From Bacteroidales bacterium H10 (lineage in GTDB: Bacteria; Bacteroidota; Bacteroidia; Bacteroidales; Muribaculaceae), in assembly GCA_001701295.1 (NCBI GenBank), contig DAAV01000038.1, positions 2,458 to 11,680 of the forward strand: a DNA stretch of 9,223 nt, written 5' to 3'. The position numbers and the translations under genes were made by a program. The notes under the pieces were generated by a model. The model was not told the DNA's origin. It was given only the letters and a program-made list of their open reading frames with translations, and did no database searches. Below, piece after piece: positions 6,552 through 9,223 of the stretch. The stretch's first letter is position 1, and every line of letters begins with the position of its first letter.

Positions 6552-7322
6552 ATGTTTGAACCGACTTTCTATTATTCCGTTGTCGGAACCATGATAGCCC
6601 TTGCGGTCGTAGTGTTCTTCGCTTTGCAGCGTGTCACCGCCGGCTATGGGATGATGTACACAAAAAAATGGGGTCCCGTCATAGGGAACCGGCTCGGATG
6701 GATAATCATGGAGGCGCCGTCATTCATTGCCATGCTGATGTTCTGGCTGTCAAGTCCCCGGGCCGCACAACCGGCTCTTGTCGTTATGGCGTCCCTTTTC
6801 GAAATACACTATTTCCAGCGCTCCTTCATATTTCCCTTCCTGATAAGAGGAAAAGGTCACATGCCTGTGGCAATAATAATCATGGGTATTCTGTTTAATA
6901 TTATAAACGCATATATGATCGGCGGATGGCTTTTCTATGTCAGTACTGCGGACGCATATCCCGTATCATGGCTTTCCAGCCCGCTATTTATTCTCGGGAC
7001 ACTGATATTCGTTATGGGAATGGTCATAAATATCAGTTCTGACAGCATAATCCGCGGCTTGCGCAAGCCCGGCGACACACGCCACTACATACCGCAGGGC
7101 GGAATGTACAGATACGTGACATCGGCCAATTATCTCGGAGAATTCACCGAATGGGTAGGGTTCGCTATCCTTACATGGAGTCTCGGCGGCCTGGCTTTCG
7201 CCATATGGACTTTCGCGAATCTCGCCCCACGTGCCCGCTCTATCCACTATAAGTATATAACGGAATTCGGCGATCGATATGCGTCGTTAAACCGAAAGTA
7301 TATTCTGCCTTTCATCTACTGA
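6552..7322 (+). CDS. Membrane steroid 5-alpha-reductase family protein (3-oxo-5-alpha-steroid 4-dehydrogenase-like)
   Basis: The product is 256 residues, a normal length for the family, with about six to seven hydrophobic membrane segments (first at ~8-26). The family reduces the delta4 double bond of 3-oxo-delta4 steroids with NADPH at the membrane. The C-terminal signature is well preserved from ~157 to 256: GMVINISSDS, LRKPGDT, YIPQGGMYRYV, NYLGEFTEWVG, NLAPRA and a terminal LPFIY, the NADPH-binding region. Glu54 in MEAPSF and Tyr87 in HYFQRSF correspond by motif to human SRD5A2 Glu57 and Tyr91, which contact the steroid 3-oxo group. The usual PNY is ANY here (TSANYLGE). I chose the ATG at 6552; an in-frame TTG at 6534 would overlap the leader. 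It is the first gene of the operon, 20 bp before the flavin oxidoreductase gene. Alternative: a related fatty-acyl or phospholipid enoyl reductase, but neighbours favour steroids. Confidence 0.9.
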   Translation: MFEPTFYYSVVGTMIALAVVVFFALQRVTAGYGMMYTKKWGPVIGNRLGWIIMEAPSFIAMLMFWLSSPRAAQPALVVMASLFEIHYFQRSFIFPFLIRGKGHMPVAIIIMGILFNIINAYMIGGWLFYVSTADAYPVSWLSSPLFILGTLIFVMGMVINISSDSIIRGLRKPGDTRHYIPQGGMYRYVTSANYLGEFTEWVGFAILTWSLGGLAFAIWTFANLAPRARSIHYKYITEFGDRYASLNRKYILPFIY

Positions 7323-7342
7323 AAGGCACCAGCTTAAGATAC

Positions 7343-8578
7343 ATGAAACTATTCACACCTGCGAAAATCGGACCCGTAGAGCTCCGCAACCGCACCATAC
7401 GTTCGGCGGCTTTCGAGGGAATGGGCCGTGACAACGGACCCACCGACATGCTTCGCGACTACCACCTTTCTGTCGCACGGGGAGGCGTCGGGATGACAAC
7501 TCTCGCCTACGCGGGAATATGTCGCTCCGCTCTCTCTTTCACCACCCAGCTCTGGCTGAGACCCGAGATCGTTCCCGAACTCCGTGAGATCACCGACGGA
7601 ATCCACGAGGCAGGTGCAAAGGCATCCATCCAGCTGGGACATTGCGGCAATATGACCCACCGTTCCACCACCGGAAGCACACCGGTAGGAGCCTCCACAG
7701 GATTCAACCTGTATTCCCCGACTTTCTGCCGGGGTCTGAAAAAGGACGAGATAAAGCAGATCGCCCGTTTCTTCGGAGATGCGGTCCGCACCGCACGTGA
7801 CGCAGGGTTCGACTGTGTCGAGGTCCATGCAGGACACGGCTACCTGATATCCCAGTTCCTGTCTCCTTATACCAACCGTCGCCGGGATGAATATGGGGGC
7901 ACCTTGCAGAACCGCATGACATTCATGAACATGTGCCTCGAGGAGTCCCTCAAAGCGGCCGGCTCCGACATGGGCGTGATAGTGAAAACCAACATGCGTG
8001 ACGGTTTCAAGGGGGGACTCGATATAGATGACTGTCTTGTGGTGGCCAGGGAGATCGAACGGGCCGGAGTCCACGGCATAGTACTCTCAGGAGGATTCGT
8101 CAGCAAAGCCCCGATGTATGTGATGCGGGGAGAGATGCCGATATACTCCATGACATATTACATGAAGCAGCTCTGGCTCAAATACGGAGTGCGCATGGCC
8201 GGGAAATATATGATTCCGACCGAACCTTTCAGACCGCTTTATTTTCTTGATGACGCACGCATATTCCGCAGAGAGCTCAGGCTTCCGCTGATATATGTAG
8301 GAGGTGTCATCGACCGAAAGGGTGCCGATACCGTATTGGATGACGAGGGTTTCGATTTCGTCCAGATGGGCCGCGCCTTACTCAACGAACCGGACTTTGT
8401 GAACCGTATGCGGGAAGCCGGTGACAGCAATCACAGGTGCGGGTGCGATCATGTGAACTATTGCATTGCACGCATGTATTCACGCGAGATGGCATGTCAC
8501 AAGCATTGTACGGACCTTCCTCCATCCATAATAAAGGAAATAGAGAAAATAAAGCGCAGAAATGGCACGGAATCATGA
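7343..8578 (+). CDS. Old Yellow Enzyme-family NADH:flavin oxidoreductase (BaiCD/2,4-dienoyl-CoA reductase type; candidate steroid 5-beta-reductase)
   Basis: The 411-residue product starts MKLFTPAKIGPVELRNRTIR, the usual N-terminus of the FMN-binding TIM-barrel family. The active-site block VHAGHGYLISQFLSPYTNRR is canonical (His162, His165, Tyr167), and YVGGV (318-322) plus MGRALLNEPD (from 342) form the FMN phosphate site. The ~385-residue barrel is followed by a cysteine-rich tail (Cys366, 368, 374, 385, 389), typical of members with a 4Fe-4S cluster. The C-terminal FAD/NADH domain of full-length 2,4-dienoyl-CoA reductase (~670 residues) is absent, so another protein may supply electrons or the barrel may use NAD(P)H directly. 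Two oddities: HxGR is HCGN (100-103), and the cysteine motif reads CDHVNYC. Relatives such as BaiCD act on delta4-3-oxo bile acids, and Bacteroidales 5-beta-reductases belong to this family. The gene lies 20 bp after the 5-alpha-reductase homologue and overlaps the next gene by 17 bp. Confidence 0.9.
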   Translation: MKLFTPAKIGPVELRNRTIRSAAFEGMGRDNGPTDMLRDYHLSVARGGVGMTTLAYAGICRSALSFTTQLWLRPEIVPELREITDGIHEAGAKASIQLGHCGNMTHRSTTGSTPVGASTGFNLYSPTFCRGLKKDEIKQIARFFGDAVRTARDAGFDCVEVHAGHGYLISQFLSPYTNRRRDEYGGTLQNRMTFMNMCLEESLKAAGSDMGVIVKTNMRDGFKGGLDIDDCLVVAREIERAGVHGIVLSGGFVSKAPMYVMRGEMPIYSMTYYMKQLWLKYGVRMAGKYMIPTEPFRPLYFLDDARIFRRELRLPLIYVGGVIDRKGADTVLDDEGFDFVQMGRALLNEPDFVNRMREAGDSNHRCGCDHVNYCIARMYSREMACHKHCTDLPPSIIKEIEKIKRRNGTES

Positions 8579-9223
8579 TCTGAAAGGACAAATGGCTGTA
8601 GTGACAGGCGCAAGCAGCGGTATAGGTCTTTGCTTCTGCCGCACACTCGCCGCCCGGGGCTGCGATCTGTTCATGATATCCAACCAGACAGGACTGCTTG
8701 AACGCTGCGCAGAAGAGATAGCGGATACTTTCGGAGTCCGTGCGATTCCTTTTTTCTGCGATCTTACGGCCTCAGATGCCACCGCACGGATCATAGACCG
8801 TCTGGACACCGACGGCCTCGACCCTGACATACTTATCAATAATGCCGGCATATTTTCTTTTCTTCCCGTAACTGACACTCCTGAAGGCAAACTGAAGTGC
8901 TTTATCGACCTGCATGTCTCGGCTGTCACAATGCTCAGCAGAGCCTTTGCATCGCGTTTTGCAAAACGTGGAGGAGGCCGCATACTCAACATGTCGTCGA
9001 TGTCCTGCTGGATGCCGATGCCGGGCCTGGCGATGTATGCAGCCACAAAATCATATATACGTGTATTCACCCGATCCCTGCACTATGAGATGCGCGACGC
9101 CGGAGTGTCTGTGACTGCAGCGTGTCCGGGTGGGATCGCGACCGATCTTTTCGGACTGCCGAAAAATCTTCAGAATCTCGCATTGAGACTCAAAGTGCTG
9201 CAGACACCGGAAAAATTCACACA
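8562..9223 (+). CDS. Short-chain dehydrogenase/reductase (candidate hydroxysteroid dehydrogenase), 3' end outside window
   Basis: Some 220 codons are visible. This is a classical SDR with a Rossmann fold: glycine motif TGASSGIG (15-22), NNAG (93-96), catalytic Ser146 and YAATK with Tyr159 and Lys163, and the CPGG turn followed by IATD. With Tyr159 near residue 160, the full protein should be about 250-270 residues, so some 30-50 are missing. SDRs of this type oxidise or reduce secondary alcohols and ketones with NAD(P)H, and many gut hydroxysteroid dehydrogenases belong here. Substrate position and stereochemistry cannot be told from sequence. The ATG at 8562 lies inside the upstream reading frame and overlaps its end by 17 bp, which suggests translational coupling and joint stoichiometry with the flavin oxidoreductase. 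In a steroid cassette it would interconvert the 3-keto and 3-hydroxy groups; a generic ketoreductase is the alternative. Confidence 0.88.
   Translation, partial: MARNHDLKGQMAVVTGASSGIGLCFCRTLAARGCDLFMISNQTGLLERCAEEIADTFGVRAIPFFCDLTASDATARIIDRLDTDGLDPDILINNAGIFSFLPVTDTPEGKLKCFIDLHVSAVTMLSRAFASRFAKRGGGRILNMSSMSCWMPMPGLAMYAATKSYIRVFTRSLHYEMRDAGVSVTAACPGGIATDLFGLPKNLQNLALRLKVLQTPEKFT

Noticed and set aside
7349..8074. Minus-strand open frame of 241 codons opposite the OYE-family gene
   Set aside because: The plus-strand frame carries the full catalytic and FMN motifs. The antisense product has no recognisable domain and no promoter.
8573..9070. Minus-strand open frame of 165 codons opposite the SDR gene
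   Set aside because: The plus-strand SDR shows TGxxxGIG, NNAG and YxxxK in the correct spacing; the antisense frame shows nothing.

Overview
The window looks like chromosomal DNA of a gut-type Bacteroidales bacterium. The evidence is three matches to the Bacteroidetes promoter box TAnnTTTG placed correctly upstream of genes, starts without Shine-Dalgarno sequences in A-rich leaders, and large secreted proteins built from fibronectin type III and choice-of-anchor J domains with a Bacteroidales-style C-terminal domain. A Muribaculaceae-like member is my guess from overall style and moderate GC content; the sequence does not prove it.

Left part (1-5740): two divergent genes for secreted proteins share a 263-bp AT-rich promoter region. 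The minus-strand gene (1-4259, cut by the window edge) encodes a giant mosaic exported protein of at least 1419 residues. The plus-strand gene (4523-5677) encodes a 384-residue secreted YD-repeat protein. Both end in what looks like the same kind of C-terminal domain, beginning SG(I/V)G. A perfect 48-bp palindrome separates the YD-repeat gene from the convergent regulator gene and probably terminates both.

Right part (5741-9223): a Crp/Fnr-type regulator (minus strand) is divergent from a tightly packed plus-strand operon. The operon encodes a membrane steroid 5-alpha-reductase homologue, an Old Yellow Enzyme-family flavin oxidoreductase of the BaiCD/2,4-dienoyl-CoA reductase type, and a classical short-chain dehydrogenase cut by the window end. 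The last two genes overlap by 17 bp. This enzyme trio matches the logic of the Bacteroidales bile acid/steroid A-ring cassette (5-alpha-reductase, 5-beta-reductase, hydroxysteroid dehydrogenase), which reduces 3-oxo-delta4 steroids and then the 3-keto group. The promoter between regulator and operon carries a long inverted repeat (6470-6500) placed to influence both directions, so the regulator plausibly controls the operon in response to a small molecule.

The most interesting content is this putative regulated steroid/bile-acid reduction module. I see no tRNA, rRNA, CRISPR array, transposase or insertion sequence.
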